This document shows, piece after piece, positions 52,689 to 63,737 of a stretch of 64,000 bases of DNA. The position numbers and the translations under genes are program-made. Origin of the DNA: Flavobacterium johnsoniae UW101. GTDB lineage: Bacteria; Bacteroidota; Bacteroidia; Flavobacteriales; Flavobacteriaceae. Location: NCBI RefSeq assembly GCF_000016645.1, contig NC_009441.1, positions 5,456,001-5,520,000 on the forward strand, given 5' to 3'. The notes below the pieces were generated by a model, which ran no database searches, had not been told where the DNA came from, and saw nothing but the letters and a program-made list of their open reading frames with translations. Each line of letters starts with the position of its first letter. Within the stretch, counting starts at the first letter, position 1.

Positions 52689-54269
52689 TTAGAAATTCGG
52701 AGCATTTACATCCCACCAAACTCTGGTTCCTCCATTATCTGGTCCGCCCAATTTAGAAACTCCAGTAGCAACACCTCCTGAATTTCCAGCTTTCTCAGAC
52801 TGAACGAAATTGATTCTTCTTACACCAAACTCAGTTGTAATTGCTCCGCCGCTGTAATTTTTAAGTACTGGGAATAATTTAGGATATCCGGTTCTTCTGT
52901 AATCAGACCATGCTTCTTGTCCCTCAGGAAAGCCTGCAATCCATTTTTGAGTAATGATTTTTTGTAGTTTTACTTCATTTGTCGCCGCTGCATCCCATGC
53001 CACTGTAACATTATTTACTGGATCTGAATTATTTTCCGGAAAATTAGGATCGACATACGCAGCTGCTGTTTTTGTATTATCAGCTATATAACCTGCTGCA
53101 CCAGAAACTCCTCTCTGATCGAATGAAGCTTTAATCCCCGCTTCGTATAATTCCTGAGCAGTACCGCCCATATTCCAACCTCTTAAAGCCCCCTCAGCTC
53201 TTAAGAAATAAGCTTCTGCAGCGTTCATAAGATAGATTTCTTTTGATCTTACCACAGCACCTATTCCAGAAAAATCCTGATGATCCGATTTTCCGCTAAT
53301 TGCTATTCCTGTTCTTACTCCTTTATATTCATTAGGAAATTGTTTTGATGTATCAAAATAAGAAGCTATTCTAGGATCCTGATATCCCTTCATTATAGAC
53401 TCCATATCAGCAGACATGCGTATATCTAACCACGAACTGCTGATTGTTGCAATTGGGTTTGTATAAACTGGGGATACAATTTTAAATGAATCATCGTTAA
53501 CCAGCATCACACCAAATTTTTGAGCCACAGCTTTTTCTGCTTCTGTTTTTGCCAAAGCTGGTTTAACTTTCACGATACGCATTGCTAATCTTAATCTTAA
53601 AGTATTTGCAAATCTTACCCATGATTCGTATTTTCCTTTGTAGCCTGTCATATCTGTAGACTCAAATGTAGAAGCTTCACCAGCATCAATCCTTTTAGTT
53701 AATTCTGCCACGGCAGTATCCAATTCAGCAAACATTTGAGTATAAACTTCTTCTTGAGAATCATATGCAATAGTCGCATCATTTGATCCAAATTTAGAGT
53801 AAATGATTGGTCCAAAAGTATCTGTCATTCTATGCATTCCCTCAACTTTCAAAATCAATGACAATGCATAAAATTGATCATATTTACCTTTAGATTTATT
53901 AGCGATATCATATGCATTAAACATTACATTTTTATATCCATAATCCCAGATAAATCCGTTCCAATTATCTAACAATGCATATGTTGTATTATTTACACCA
54001 CTCTCAAAACCAGTTGGAGTTGCCATATAACCTGACCAAATATCTGAGTTCAAGCCTTGCTGCAATTGATAAACCCATTCTGGAGTAAGGACTTGGATAT
54101 TGTTAAACATAGGAGCAAAACCTCCTTTGATATGATTAAAATCTTGTTCAAAATCAGGAAGTGTAATACCATTTGGATTAGTATTAATGTCTTCAAAATT
54201 ATCTGTACATCCCACAGCGGCGAGTAACAAAGTACAAATAGTTGCTTTTGTTATATTATTTAGTTTCAT
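52689..54269 (-). CDS. SusD/RagB-like outer-membrane lipoprotein, second pair
   Basis: A 526-residue lipoprotein (lipobox VGC, Cys at residue 21) of the SusD-like group. TPR-like helices carry typical SusD segments (YDSQEEVYTQMFAELDTAV, FANTLRLRLAMRIVKV, EIYLMNAAEAYFLRAEG, SDYRRTGYPKLFPV) and the protein ends in TRVWWDVN, as does the other SusD here. SusD caps the SusC pore and binds chitooligosaccharides. It starts 11 bases after its SusC partner, as a matched pair. It corresponds to the second SusD of the F. johnsoniae chitin locus. Confidence 0.95.
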   Translation of the reverse strand: MKLNNITKATICTLLLAAVGCTDNFEDINTNPNGITLPDFEQDFNHIKGGFAPMFNNIQVLTPEWVYQLQQGLNSDIWSGYMATPTGFESGVNNTTYALLDNWNGFIWDYGYKNVMFNAYDIANKSKGKYDQFYALSLILKVEGMHRMTDTFGPIIYSKFGSNDATIAYDSQEEVYTQMFAELDTAVAELTKRIDAGEASTFESTDMTGYKGKYESWVRFANTLRLRLAMRIVKVKPALAKTEAEKAVAQKFGVMLVNDDSFKIVSPVYTNPIATISSSWLDIRMSADMESIMKGYQDPRIASYFDTSKQFPNEYKGVRTGIAISGKSDHQDFSGIGAVVRSKEIYLMNAAEAYFLRAEGALRGWNMGGTAQELYEAGIKASFDQRGVSGAAGYIADNTKTAAAYVDPNFPENNSDPVNNVTVAWDAAATNEVKLQKIITQKWIAGFPEGQEAWSDYRRTGYPKLFPVLKNYSGGAITTEFGVRRINFVQSEKAGNSGGVATGVSKLGGPDNGGTRVWWDVNAPNF

Positions 54270-54279
54270 GTTTTTTAAA

Positions 54280-57200
54280 TTAGAAAGTTACATTTAAATT
54301 AAGACCAATACTTCTGGTAGAAGGTAAACCATAAATATCAACCCCTTGTAAACCTTGACCTGTACTTAATGCAATATTTGGATCGAAAGGAGCATCTTTA
54401 TAAATAAAGAATAAGTTTCTAGCTATAAATGAAATACTCGCTGTTTGGATAAATGGTAATGCTTTAGGGTTAAAATTGTAACCAATAGAAATCTCTCTTA
54501 AACTTACATTTGTTGCATCATAAATGTATTCTCCTGTAATTCCAGCTCTTCCTCCAACAGTTGTGTAGTAAGACTGAGCATCCATAGTTGTTACTGCTGT
54601 ACCGTCAGGCATTACTGCATTTATCTTAACACCGCCTGCATTTCTTGCATCACCTGTAGCTTTAGAAACGCCAAATGCATCATTTTGTGCTTGAGTTAAA
54701 CTCATTACTTCTCCTCCAAAACGTCCATCAATTAAAATATTTGCGAAGAAAGATCCGAATTTGAAAGAGTTAGAAAAACCTAACATAAAATCAGGATTTG
54801 AATTTCCTAATTCAACAAAATCTGTTTTTTGAATTTTTCCATCGCTATTCAATAAAATTCTTCCCTGATCATCTTTCAACATTTTGAAACCTTCAATAAC
54901 ACCATAAGGTCTTCCTTCTGTTAAAGTATATTTATATCCATTAACTCCAGGATCTGTTAAATTTACTTTTCCTCCTAATTCTTCAGGAATTTCTTTTACT
55001 TTATTCTTGTTTTGTGAGAAGTTAATAGTCGAATCCCAAGTGAATTTATCTCCTCTAATAATTCCTGCATTTAATACAACCTCGAAACCTTTATTTTCTA
55101 TACTTCCGGCATTAATACCATAAAAATCGGCACCTGCACTATTTCCAACTGGGGCAACAACTTGTAAATATTGGTTTTTAGTTTCTGAATTATAGTAAGA
55201 AACTTCAAAACCTAATCTATTATTAAACATTCTCCATTCTGTACCAAATTCAAACTCTGATTTAAGCTCAGGTTTTAATGTAGTTCCTGGTTTTGGTGTA
55301 ACTAAAGGATTGTATTTTGATCCACTTCCATTAGGATAATAGTTTGTTGGAACAGAGATAAAAGGATAGATATCATTACCAACTTGTGCATAAGTACCAC
55401 GTACTTTACCATAATTAATCCATTCAGGTAAAGTTGCCATCTCACTAATGATTGCAGTTAAACCTACAGATGGATAAAAATAATTTGATGTACCTGTATT
55501 TACTAAAGTAGATGACCAGTCATTTCTTCCTGTAAGATCTAAGAATAACATATCTTTGTAGCCAAATGTAGTAGCTGCAAATACTGACTGTACTTCTCTT
55601 CTTGAATCAATTGTTTGATAATTTCCGTCATTATTATTGAAATTATGCAAAGTAAACCAGTTAGCATATTTCAATCCTCCTCCAATACCTGAATCTAGTA
55701 TCGTTTTTTGATTTGTTAATGTATTAGTTACACTCGCACCAATGTTAGCATTAAAACTAAAATCAGATCCTATTTTTGTATTGATTGTAGCAATTAAATC
55801 ACCATAACGTTGTGTACTTAAAGCATTTTCGCTAATATATCTACCATTAGCATGAGATAAAGTACCTTGCGTAGTAGCAAATATTCTTTTATCGTATAAA
55901 CTTGTTACTCTATTATAACTGTATCTAGAAGCAATCGACAACCAATTAGTTGCTTTATAAGTTAAAGAAAGAGCTCCATTAAAGAAATCGTTTTTATCTT
56001 CAGATTTGTTTCTGTTAATTGCCCAATATGGATTTTGCATAATATCTCTATTAGTCATCCAATTTTGAGCCATTAAATTTCTTGAAGGATCAAATTCTTC
56101 ATAATTATCTTTATAATAATTAAAGTCATTTCCTCTTGGCATTAAATAAACACCTGTAAGCGGGTTAAAGTAAAATCCATTAACTGGTTTGTTTGCAATA
56201 TTTTGACTTGTATAATTTGCATTTGCTGCAAATACAAGTTTATCATCAAAGAACTTAGCAGTCTGACGAATACCGAAGTTGTTTTTCTTTAAATTATTTC
56301 CTGGAATAATACCGCTTGCAGAAGTATTTGCATAAGAAAAAGCTGTAGAAGAATTTTCTGAACCAATTGAATATCCTAAAGAAGTAATTTGTGTAGTTCC
56401 TGTAGTAAAAAAGTCCTTTACATGATCTTTAGATTGTCCTTTTGCTCCCCAAGATTCGTCTGCACCTGCTGCTGCAAGATAGTCTGTTTGAAATTTAGGA
56501 AGATAAGCTGCTGTTTCAAATGTTGTTACAGACGAAAGATTAATGTTTGCTTTTCCTGCTTTTGCTTTTTTAGATGATAATAAAATTACACCATTTGCAC
56601 CTTGACTACCATATAATACAGAAGCTGCAGCACCTTTAAGAACCGTCATTCCTTCATAATCGTCAGGATTTACCAAAGAAATTACATCTCCTCCGTCACG
56701 GTTACCTCCTGCTAAACTACCAAATGTGTCGTTTGGCTGACCAGAACCTGAATTCAACATAGGAATACCATCGATTACATACAAAGGCTGGCTATTAGAT
56801 ACAGATGAATTTCCACGAATTACAACTTTTGTAGAGCCCCCAGTTCCACCAGCACTTTTAGTTACAGCAACACCGGCAATTTTACCTGCAATAGTATTGA
56901 TAACGTTAGCATCTTTTACACGAACCAGTTCGTCTCCTTTAAGTTCCTGAGCTGCATAAGTCAAAGATTTTCTTGTTTTCTTGATACCTAGAGAAGTAAC
57001 TACTACTTCACTTAAAGCATTTGAAGCAGCGACCTGCATTTTCACATTAATTGTAGCAGCATCGCCTACAACTATGTTTTGTGTTTCAAGACCTACATAA
57101 CTGAAAACTAATGTTTGGCCTTTTTGAACCTCGATTGAGTACAATCCGTCAAAATCGGTAGTAGCACCTTTTTGACCTCCCTGCACAGCAACAGATGCCC

Positions 57201-57312
57201 CTGGTAATGGCATCCCGTCAGAATCTGTAATCACACCTTTAACATTTTTTACCTGTGCAAGCGAAACCTGCGCCGTAAAAACAATCATAAAGATTAAGAA
57301 AATTTTTTTCAT
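54280..57312 (-). CDS. SusC/RagA-like TonB-linked outer-membrane transporter, second pair
   Basis: A 1010-residue outer-membrane transporter. Signal peptide (1-19, VSLAQ), carboxypeptidase regulatory-like domain (about 24-95: [22 protein letters not shown]), TonB box region [10 protein letters not shown], plug ([29 protein letters not shown] [10 protein letters not shown]) and a long barrel ending [10 protein letters not shown]. With SusD it forms the pedal-bin importer for oligosaccharides cut by ChiA and ChiB. It carries the same ~85-bp upstream block as the other susC-like gene. Confidence 0.95.
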   Translation of the reverse strand: MKKIFLIFMIVFTAQVSLAQVKNVKGVITDSDGMPLPGASVAVQGGQKGATTDFDGLYSIEVQKGQTLVFSYVGLETQNIVVGDAATINVKMQVAASNALSEVVVTSLGIKKTRKSLTYAAQELKGDELVRVKDANVINTIAGKIAGVAVTKSAGGTGGSTKVVIRGNSSVSNSQPLYVIDGIPMLNSGSGQPNDTFGSLAGGNRDGGDVISLVNPDDYEGMTVLKGAAASVLYGSQGANGVILLSSKKAKAGKANINLSSVTTFETAAYLPKFQTDYLAAAGADESWGAKGQSKDHVKDFFTTGTTQITSLGYSIGSENSSTAFSYANTSASGIIPGNNLKKNNFGIRQTAKFFDDKLVFAANANYTSQNIANKPVNGFYFNPLTGVYLMPRGNDFNYYKDNYEEFDPSRNLMAQNWMTNRDIMQNPYWAINRNKSEDKNDFFNGALSLTYKATNWLSIASRYSYNRVTSLYDKRIFATTQGTLSHANGRYISENALSTQRYGDLIATINTKIGSDFSFNANIGASVTNTLTNQKTILDSGIGGGLKYANWFTLHNFNNNDGNYQTIDSRREVQSVFAATTFGYKDMLFLDLTGRNDWSSTLVNTGTSNYFYPSVGLTAIISEMATLPEWINYGKVRGTYAQVGNDIYPFISVPTNYYPNGSGSKYNPLVTPKPGTTLKPELKSEFEFGTEWRMFNNRLGFEVSYYNSETKNQYLQVVAPVGNSAGADFYGINAGSIENKGFEVVLNAGIIRGDKFTWDSTINFSQNKNKVKEIPEELGGKVNLTDPGVNGYKYTLTEGRPYGVIEGFKMLKDDQGRILLNSDGKIQKTDFVELGNSNPDFMLGFSNSFKFGSFFANILIDGRFGGEVMSLTQAQNDAFGVSKATGDARNAGGVKINAVMPDGTAVTTMDAQSYYTTVGGRAGITGEYIYDATNVSLREISIGYNFNPKALPFIQTASISFIARNLFFIYKDAPFDPNIALSTGQGLQGVDIYGLPSTRSIGLNLNVTF

Positions 57313-57357
57313 GTTAATTTATTTTGTTAGTTATGATGTAAAATTATTCTTAAGGGA

Positions 57358-57443
57358 TTGTTAAAAAAAATAATTTATACAAACTACTATAAATTTTAAA
57401 CGAACGACATAAAACAATCAATAATCTGCTGCTCGAAAACGTT
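57358..57443 (-). promoter_or_regulatory. Conserved upstream block of susC-like gene 2
   Basis: On the minus strand the block holds AACGTTTTCGAGCA, then GTTTTATGTCGTTCGTTTAAAA, then GTTTGTATAAATTATT and an A/T run, ending 46 bases before the ATG. It aligns with 63515-63600, with few changes in these three islands. The shared islands are the likely promoter and activator sites of the chitin locus. Confidence 0.7.
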
Positions 57444-57559
57444 TTCATTTCTATAAAAAGCAGAAAAAACACCATTTACGACTATTTTATTCTGAAAATT
57501 CTAAATTTTACTAAAATATTTTCAATTCTAACAATTATTTGTAAATCTGATATTTATAT

Positions 57560-57603
57560 AAAAAATAACGCTTCTTTTTAATCTTTACGAATAAAAAGAA
57601 GCG
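57560..57603 (-). terminator. Terminator of the susC1-susD1-chiB transcript
   Basis: The perfect stem CGCTTCTTTTT (57569-57579) / AAAAAGAAGCG (57593-57603), followed on the minus strand by TTATTTTTTAT. It lies 38 bases past the chiB stop and separates the two halves of the locus. Confidence 0.8.
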
Positions 57604-57641
57604 AAAAACTTATTAATTAAAAAATCGTGTAGGAAATAAAA

Positions 57642-58664
57642 TTAATTACCGCACATGCCTGAAGTCTTGTATTTTAGATCTGTATATTTTTTATGGATGA
57701 CTTCTAATAGAGAATATTCTCCAAAAGAATCCTGAGCCAGTTCCCATATCATAATGCCGCCTGTATTTTGCGATGCATATTCTACTTTTTTCAAAATTGT
57801 CGGCCTTCCGTTATAATAAATTTTACCAATTTCATCCTGATCCGCAAATTGCGTTCCTGCTTGTATTATTTCTCCAAAAGTAGAACTGGTTACTTCAGGA
57901 TAAGTAAAGTTATACCCATAAAAAGGAACTCCAAGTGTCAGCTTTTCACTGGGCACATTTTGTTTCTTCCAAAATTCAACTCCTTCTTTGGCAAATTCAA
58001 ACGAACTGTGCTGTTCTATTTTATTCGGACTCCATGGTCCAGTACTATCGTAGGCCATAATATTTATAAAATCGAAAGCATTTAATGCTTCAGAATTTAT
58101 ATTTACAAATCGGGTATTATTAGGAAGTGCCGCTGTGAGCAGTTTTTTACGATCCGTAAGTTCTTTTCTTAACTCAACTACAAAACCGCTGTAACCAGAT
58201 GTAACTGCATCCCATTCGAGATCAACATCTACACCATCTAAATTATGATCTGTGACAAACTTTGAAATATTTTGCATAAAAGCCGGCCGGTTTTCGGGTT
58301 TATCAATTAGTAAAGACCAATTTGCTGCTTGTTCGGTTGAAATGACTCCGCCGGCAAGTGAAATGCTTATGACAATATTTGAATTTACAGATCTTACATA
58401 TTTGGTTACGGCATCAATATCTCCGTCAAAAACTAGATTCCCATTTTTATCAGGATTAGCAAAAGCAATATTTAAATGCGTCAGCTTACAAAATTCAATT
58501 GATGTTATTTTATCAAAGCTGTCGGCAGATAAGTACCCCACTACTCTTGCTTTTTTACTTTTTACTTCTTCCGGATTATTTTCTTTTTCACTGGTACAAC
58601 TGTACACAGAAAAAAGAGAACTCATGAAAAAAAGGATGCCTAATAAGGCTTTATTTTTTATCAT
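57642..58664 (-). CDS. chiB: ChiB, GH18 lipoprotein chitinase
   Basis: A 340-residue protein with a lipoprotein signal (lipobox VYSC, Cys23). The single GH18 domain (about 38-335) has DGVDVDLEW with catalytic Glu150, SISLAGG, INIMAYDSTG and GIMIWELAQD, all typical. The lipid anchor suggests outer-membrane surface or periplasmic action, cutting the chitin fragments that SusD binds. It follows susC1-susD1 and has its own terminator. Confidence 0.93.
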   Translation of the reverse strand: MIKNKALLGILFFMSSLFSVYSCTSEKENNPEEVKSKKARVVGYLSADSFDKITSIEFCKLTHLNIAFANPDKNGNLVFDGDIDAVTKYVRSVNSNIVISISLAGGVISTEQAANWSLLIDKPENRPAFMQNISKFVTDHNLDGVDVDLEWDAVTSGYSGFVVELRKELTDRKKLLTAALPNNTRFVNINSEALNAFDFINIMAYDSTGPWSPNKIEQHSSFEFAKEGVEFWKKQNVPSEKLTLGVPFYGYNFTYPEVTSSTFGEIIQAGTQFADQDEIGKIYYNGRPTILKKVEYASQNTGGIMIWELAQDSFGEYSLLEVIHKKYTDLKYKTSGMCGN

Positions 58665-58749
58665 AATTTTGAATTTAAACTTTAGTGTTCTTAATTTTAA
58701 TTAGATTGAAATAATACCTTATCAGGCATAACTATATTTTAGGATTTTT

Positions 58750-60267
58750 TTAGTTTACATCCCACCAAACCTTACCAGTCCAATCATTTGTTCCTCCCAT
58801 TCTTTGAACAGCTTCCATATAATTTTTTTCATTTTTCTGCATCTCATCGTTAGGATAATACAAACGAGTAGGCACAACACCTCCGGTTTGAGAATCTGAA
58901 TTTGTTATAGGAAGTAAATGCGGATAACCTGTTCTTCTCCAGTTAGAATAAGCTTCTATACTGTTAAACAAATAAGTAATCCATAATTGTGTTCCTATTT
59001 GTTCTTTTTCTGTTCCAGCCGCTAAAGGTTTAGCATTTACATACGCATCAATACTTGCCTGACTTGCAGGAGCAGCGCCATAAACTTCTAATTGTTTAAT
59101 TCCAGCCTCAACTCCTTTTTTATAAAAATCAGCTGCAGATCCTGCAACCCAGCCTCTGTAAGCTGCTTCTGCTAATAACAATTGTGATTCTGAATAACTT
59201 ACATGTAAAAAAGGAGTAGTTCTTAATTTTAAATACGGCTGAATACCTGATGCAGCATTTGAACCACCTACAACTTCCCATCTAAAAACTCCCGGACGAA
59301 CTCCTTCATACAATTCCTCTCCCGGACCAATAGGACCTCCATTAACACTTCCTGTTTTTGGAGTTGCAAGCATTTTCAGCCTAGGATCGCCATTATCTCT
59401 TAAATAATCAATTAAAAGAGAACTAAAATGATCTCCATGTTCGTCTGAAATAAACCCATATGATAATCCATTTCCTCTAAAATCTAATGTAGCAGGATTA
59501 TCATTAAAAGGAAAATCTAAATGATGCATAAGACAATTGTCATCGTTGCTTTCGAAAACACCATTTTGAAAAGCTGCTTTTGCTTGTTTTTCAGCTTCAG
59601 CCGGACTCACTTCTGAAATTCTCATCGCCAGACGCAAACGCATTGTATTAGCTAATTTTTTCCATTTTGAAATATCGCCATTATAAAACAAATCTCCTTT
59701 TACCGATCCTCCTGAAGCATTTAACTGCGTAAAAGATTCATCTAAATCTTTGAAGAAAGAATTGTAAATATCTTGCTGTTTATCGTATTTAGGCGTTACA
59801 ATACCTTGAGAAAAACCTAAACCAGCTTCAGAATAAGGGACATCTCCATAAATATCGGTTAGACGCTGTGCAACCATAACTTTCATAATCTTTGCTACAG
59901 CATTCATATTTGATGCAGCAGGATCATTACTTGTATTTTTTATAATGTCAACAACATTTTTTAATTCGTTAGCATACACGTTTCTCCATAATGCTGTTGC
60001 ATATTCGTCTACCTTTTTAAATTTACTTCCGTATTCTGTTACAGCCCATGAACCTGAATAATGCTGCACAAAACCACCAGAATATATTAAGTTCGTTCTA
60101 TGCTGATAATATCCGTCTCCAGACATACATAATTGAGTAAATGTAAGCTGACCTGCAGGATTTGGAGCTAACGCAACCGGATCCTTTATCAGTTCGTCAA
60201 AATTTTCTGTACAGCTTACTACTGAAAAACCAGTTAATGCCGCTATTAGTATATGTTTAATTTTCAT
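58750..60267 (-). CDS. SusD/RagB-like outer-membrane lipoprotein, first pair
   Basis: A 505-residue lipoprotein (lipobox SVVSC, Cys19) of the SusD group: YDKQQDIYNSFFKDLDESFTQL, LANTMRLRLAMRISEV, SESQLLLAEAAYRGWVAG, SNWRRTGYPHLLPI, ending GKVWWDVN. It partners with the SusC-like gene 11 bases upstream. It likely binds chitin or chitooligosaccharides at the cell surface. It corresponds to the first SusD of the F. johnsoniae chitin locus. Confidence 0.95.
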   Translation of the reverse strand: MKIKHILIAALTGFSVVSCTENFDELIKDPVALAPNPAGQLTFTQLCMSGDGYYQHRTNLIYSGGFVQHYSGSWAVTEYGSKFKKVDEYATALWRNVYANELKNVVDIIKNTSNDPAASNMNAVAKIMKVMVAQRLTDIYGDVPYSEAGLGFSQGIVTPKYDKQQDIYNSFFKDLDESFTQLNASGGSVKGDLFYNGDISKWKKLANTMRLRLAMRISEVSPAEAEKQAKAAFQNGVFESNDDNCLMHHLDFPFNDNPATLDFRGNGLSYGFISDEHGDHFSSLLIDYLRDNGDPRLKMLATPKTGSVNGGPIGPGEELYEGVRPGVFRWEVVGGSNAASGIQPYLKLRTTPFLHVSYSESQLLLAEAAYRGWVAGSAADFYKKGVEAGIKQLEVYGAAPASQASIDAYVNAKPLAAGTEKEQIGTQLWITYLFNSIEAYSNWRRTGYPHLLPITNSDSQTGGVVPTRLYYPNDEMQKNEKNYMEAVQRMGGTNDWTGKVWWDVN

Positions 60268-60278
60268 AATGTACTTTT

Positions 60279-63200
60279 TTAGAATGTAACCTTAATATTA
60301 AATCCATATGATCTTCTAAATGGCAATGAACCATACTCAAAACCTTGTCCGTTTCCTGAAGTGTACATTGACTCTGGATCAATATTTGGTAAATCTTTAC
60401 TGAATGTCAATAGATTTCGCGCAAATGCTGAGATGTAAATTGAATTGATTTTTGCTCCTTCAAAAACACTTTTTGGTATAGTGTATCCTAAACTTACTTC
60501 TCTTAATTTCACATAAGACGCATCGTAAATAAATGGTGCCGGAGTATTATCAAAAACATTAGTCCAATAAGCCTGAGGATCTACAGGTTTTTCATTTCTA
60601 ACATAGTTTGGATTTTGTGCTGTTCCTGTATTAACAACTCCATTTGCTACATAACCTGCAGTTGGAACCCATGATTGAATATTAAAATTTGGATCACTTG
60701 CAGCGGCCTGCGCTCTTGCTGCATTGTAAGCATCTCTTCCTTCTGTAGTTACATCAAGTAAACCTTTTGTTGCAGCAACAGAATTTGTCATAGAATAAAC
60801 ATCCATACCAAACTTCATATCTAATAAAAACTGAAGAGTAATTCCTTTATAAGAAAATCTGTTTGTTAAACCGGCTGCCCAGTCTGGAACACCTTTCCCT
60901 AAAACAACTTTAGTATCTGTATATAAAGGAAGTCCGTTTGCACCTACAATCATTTCACCTGATTCTGTTCTTTGAAAATCTTTTCCAATAATAGTTCCGT
61001 ACTGACCTCCAACTTGTGCTACAATTGCAGCGCCAGCCCAACGAGCCTCAGAAATAGTGTACGTATTGATATCTGGATGTAAAGACAAAATTGAGTTTTT
61101 GTTTTTAGAGAAGTTTAAATCAATTCCCCATTCAAAACTATTTGTTTTAATAGGAGTTCCAGATAAAAAGATCTCGATACCTTCGTTTCGTAATTTTCCA
61201 GCATTTACAGAAAGAAACTCGTAACCTGATGTTGCAGAAGAAGCTAAATCAAGAGTTTGATCTGACGTATCTTCACGATAAACTGTAATATCTGCTCTTA
61301 ATCTGTTTTTAAAGAAAGCTGTTTCTAAACCAAACTCAGTTCCTGTTTTTGACTGATATGTTAAGTTAAGATTTGGTGCCGAAGTATTTTTAATATTTAC
61401 AACACTCTGACCATCATAAGATGAATAAGTCGTGTAGTTTAATGAGTTCTTGTAAGCTCCCGGTGCATTTGATACATTTGCCCAAGATGCTCTAAACTTA
61501 CCATAAGAGAACGCATCACTTTTAATATTAAATGCATCTGAAAATACAAAACCTAATGAAACTGCCGGATAAAAAGCATCTTTATTAATAACGCTGAACC
61601 AGTCATTTCTTCCTGTAAATTCTGCATACAAATATCCTTTATAATCTAGTTTTGCAGAACCGTAAACAGAATTTGTTCTTGTTTTTGTTTCTGTAGGAGC
61701 GTTTATAGTATGAGTTGTAAAATTACTTATATACTCTGTTCCAGGCTCAATGATATTAATTCCAGAACTTGAATTTTCCTGTCTTCTAAAATCTCTGCGG
61801 CTTGTTCCTAAAATTCCTGAAAAAGTTAAATCATTAGCTAATTTAATATCGCTGATAGTAGCAATAATATCAGTATTCATTTCAGAAACCGTAATATCAT
61901 TTAAACCAATATATCCTGTTTCTCTTCCCGGCCAGGTACTTCCGGCTGCCATGAAATCTTTTGCACCAAAAACATAAGTATCTAAACCTGTTCTAAAAGT
62001 CAGAGCAATCCAGTCTTTTAACTTATATGTACCGGCAACATTCCCCATAAAACGGTTTTTCTTAGAAGTATTGTGGTTTGCTTCGGTAGTCATGTAGGGA
62101 TTTAACTGATAAATATTGTTGTTCCATTTATAAATTTCACCAGTTTCTTCATTCTTGTAATTTTTCAGCCAGGCCTGATCTATATTTGGAGCCAATCCTG
62201 TTAATGAATAACCAACGTTGTTTGGAGAATCTCCTAAACCCGGTCTGTTTTCTGTATTCTCAACCATGTAATTTACATTGGCATCCAAAGTAAATTTATC
62301 TGATTTTAATGTCGCATTTAAACTTGCATCGTTTCTTTCTAATCCGGAACCCGGCACAACATCATCATTTTTTAAATTATTGAATCCAAAGCGGACATAA
62401 GCATTTTCACTTCCTCCGGAAAGAGCAATTCCGTTAGTAGTTGTAAATCCTGTTCTAAAAAAGCCTTTAATATTATTATCAACTCTGGCATAAGGTTTCA
62501 TTGAGCCATCAAATATTTTAATCTCCTGCCCTACAGTTTCAGAAAATTTAGGTCCCCATGAACTTGTAGTGTATTGATAAATTTCATTAGGTGCTTTTGA
62601 CGGATCAGGCAGAATTCCATGTGAACCTGAACCATATTCAGTTTGAAAATCATCATATTTAGCATATACCTTATCAAAACTAACCCCGCTGGTTAATTCG
62701 ACCTGTAGTTTTCCTTTGCTTCCTTTTTTAGTTGTAATTAAGATAACACCATTTAACGCTCTAGAGCCGTATAAAGCTGATGCTGCTGCTCCTTTTAAAA
62801 CCGTAAGACTTTCAATGTTGTTAGGATTAATACTCGAAATACCGTCTCCGTTATCTCTACCGTCAAACCATTTACTTGCTGCAGCACTATCGTTAGAAAG
62901 TCCGGTATTATCAATAGGCACACCATCTACAATATACAAAGGCTGGTTATTCTCTCCAATACTAGATATACCTCTAATAATAACTCTTGTACTTCCTCCT
63001 ACTCCTGTTGCAGGTATCGAAACATCAACCCCAGCAACTCGGCCAGAAAGTGCTGTAGCCACATTTGTTGTAATTACTTTGCTCAATTGTTCTCCTTTAA
63101 CATCCTGAACAGCATAACCCAATTCTTTTTTCTGTCTCTTAATACCTAACGCTGTAACGACAACTTCATTTAAGTTTTGAGTATCCTGAGTCAATACAAC

Positions 63201-63467
63201 ATTAATTGTTGGTGATGTACCAACAGTTACAGTTTTAGTTTTAATTCCTATATACGAAAATGCCAAAACATCCCCAGCAGATGCCTGAATCGTATACATA
63301 CCGTCATAATCACTTTGACTTACCGTTTTTGTGCCTTGAATAATAATACTTACTCCCGGCAGCGGCAATCCATTTTGATCGCTTACCAAACCTTTGATTG
63401 TCTTTACTTGTGCAAGCGAAACCTGCGCCGTAAAAGCCATCATAAGGGCTAACATAATTTGTTTCAT
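60279..63467 (-). CDS. SusC/RagA-like TonB-linked outer-membrane transporter, first pair
   Basis: A protein of 1062 residues with a signal peptide (ending VSLAQ), regulatory-like domain (IKGLVSDQNGLPLPGVSIIIQG), TonB box region NEVVVTALGIK, plug ([34 protein letters not shown]) and barrel ending SYGFNIKVTF. The start at 63467 (MKQIMLAL) is preferred to 63476 because the signal peptide then lines up with that of the second SusC. It is the first gene of the leftward chitin operon and is divergent from the sensor gene. It imports chitooligosaccharides together with its SusD. Confidence 0.95.
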   Translation of the reverse strand: MKQIMLALMMAFTAQVSLAQVKTIKGLVSDQNGLPLPGVSIIIQGTKTVSQSDYDGMYTIQASAGDVLAFSYIGIKTKTVTVGTSPTINVVLTQDTQNLNEVVVTALGIKRQKKELGYAVQDVKGEQLSKVITTNVATALSGRVAGVDVSIPATGVGGSTRVIIRGISSIGENNQPLYIVDGVPIDNTGLSNDSAAASKWFDGRDNGDGISSINPNNIESLTVLKGAAASALYGSRALNGVILITTKKGSKGKLQVELTSGVSFDKVYAKYDDFQTEYGSGSHGILPDPSKAPNEIYQYTTSSWGPKFSETVGQEIKIFDGSMKPYARVDNNIKGFFRTGFTTTNGIALSGGSENAYVRFGFNNLKNDDVVPGSGLERNDASLNATLKSDKFTLDANVNYMVENTENRPGLGDSPNNVGYSLTGLAPNIDQAWLKNYKNEETGEIYKWNNNIYQLNPYMTTEANHNTSKKNRFMGNVAGTYKLKDWIALTFRTGLDTYVFGAKDFMAAGSTWPGRETGYIGLNDITVSEMNTDIIATISDIKLANDLTFSGILGTSRRDFRRQENSSSGINIIEPGTEYISNFTTHTINAPTETKTRTNSVYGSAKLDYKGYLYAEFTGRNDWFSVINKDAFYPAVSLGFVFSDAFNIKSDAFSYGKFRASWANVSNAPGAYKNSLNYTTYSSYDGQSVVNIKNTSAPNLNLTYQSKTGTEFGLETAFFKNRLRADITVYREDTSDQTLDLASSATSGYEFLSVNAGKLRNEGIEIFLSGTPIKTNSFEWGIDLNFSKNKNSILSLHPDINTYTISEARWAGAAIVAQVGGQYGTIIGKDFQRTESGEMIVGANGLPLYTDTKVVLGKGVPDWAAGLTNRFSYKGITLQFLLDMKFGMDVYSMTNSVAATKGLLDVTTEGRDAYNAARAQAAASDPNFNIQSWVPTAGYVANGVVNTGTAQNPNYVRNEKPVDPQAYWTNVFDNTPAPFIYDASYVKLREVSLGYTIPKSVFEGAKINSIYISAFARNLLTFSKDLPNIDPESMYTSGNGQGFEYGSLPFRRSYGFNIKVTF

Positions 63468-63514
63468 TTTTATCATGGTTTTGATTAGTTGTTGATAAAT
63501 TTATTGTTAACGTA

Positions 63515-63600
63515 CTGTTAAAAAAAATAATTTATACAAACGGTCAAATTTTTTAAACAAACAACATAAAACATTCAACATTATGTTGCACGAAATCGTT
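63515..63600 (-). promoter_or_regulatory. Conserved upstream block of susC-like gene 1
   Basis: On the minus strand: AACGATTTCGTGCA, GTTTTATGTTGTTTGTTTAAAA, then GTTTGTATAAATTATT and an A/T run, ending about 48 bases before the ATG. It is nearly the same as 57358-57443. A regulator that reads chitin signals probably binds here. Confidence 0.7.
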
Positions 63601-63737
63601 ATCCTATTTAAATAAAATATTAATTGGCTTTTTTTGCAAAAAATTATTCAAAAGAATTGCGATTTAGCTTCTAATTATGTAAAGTTGCAGATTAATTACA
63701 AAGCCTTCCAATTAATAATAAAACGTTAATAAAAAAG

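Larger units (their letters stand above)
57313..57641. other. Upstream region of susC-like gene 2
   Basis: About 330 bases between susC-2 and chiB. The part next to susC holds the conserved 85-bp block (57358-57443). The part next to chiB holds its terminator (57560-57603). No ORF is credible. Confidence 0.6.

Noticed and set aside
57358..57443. LytTR direct-repeat binding sites in the conserved susC blocks
   Set aside because: No clear pair of LytTR-type direct repeats could be read. Only the conservation itself is claimed.
62716..63108. 130-aa ORF antisense to the first susC-like gene
   Set aside because: It mirrors the plug domain of susC. The composition follows the opposite strand's codons.
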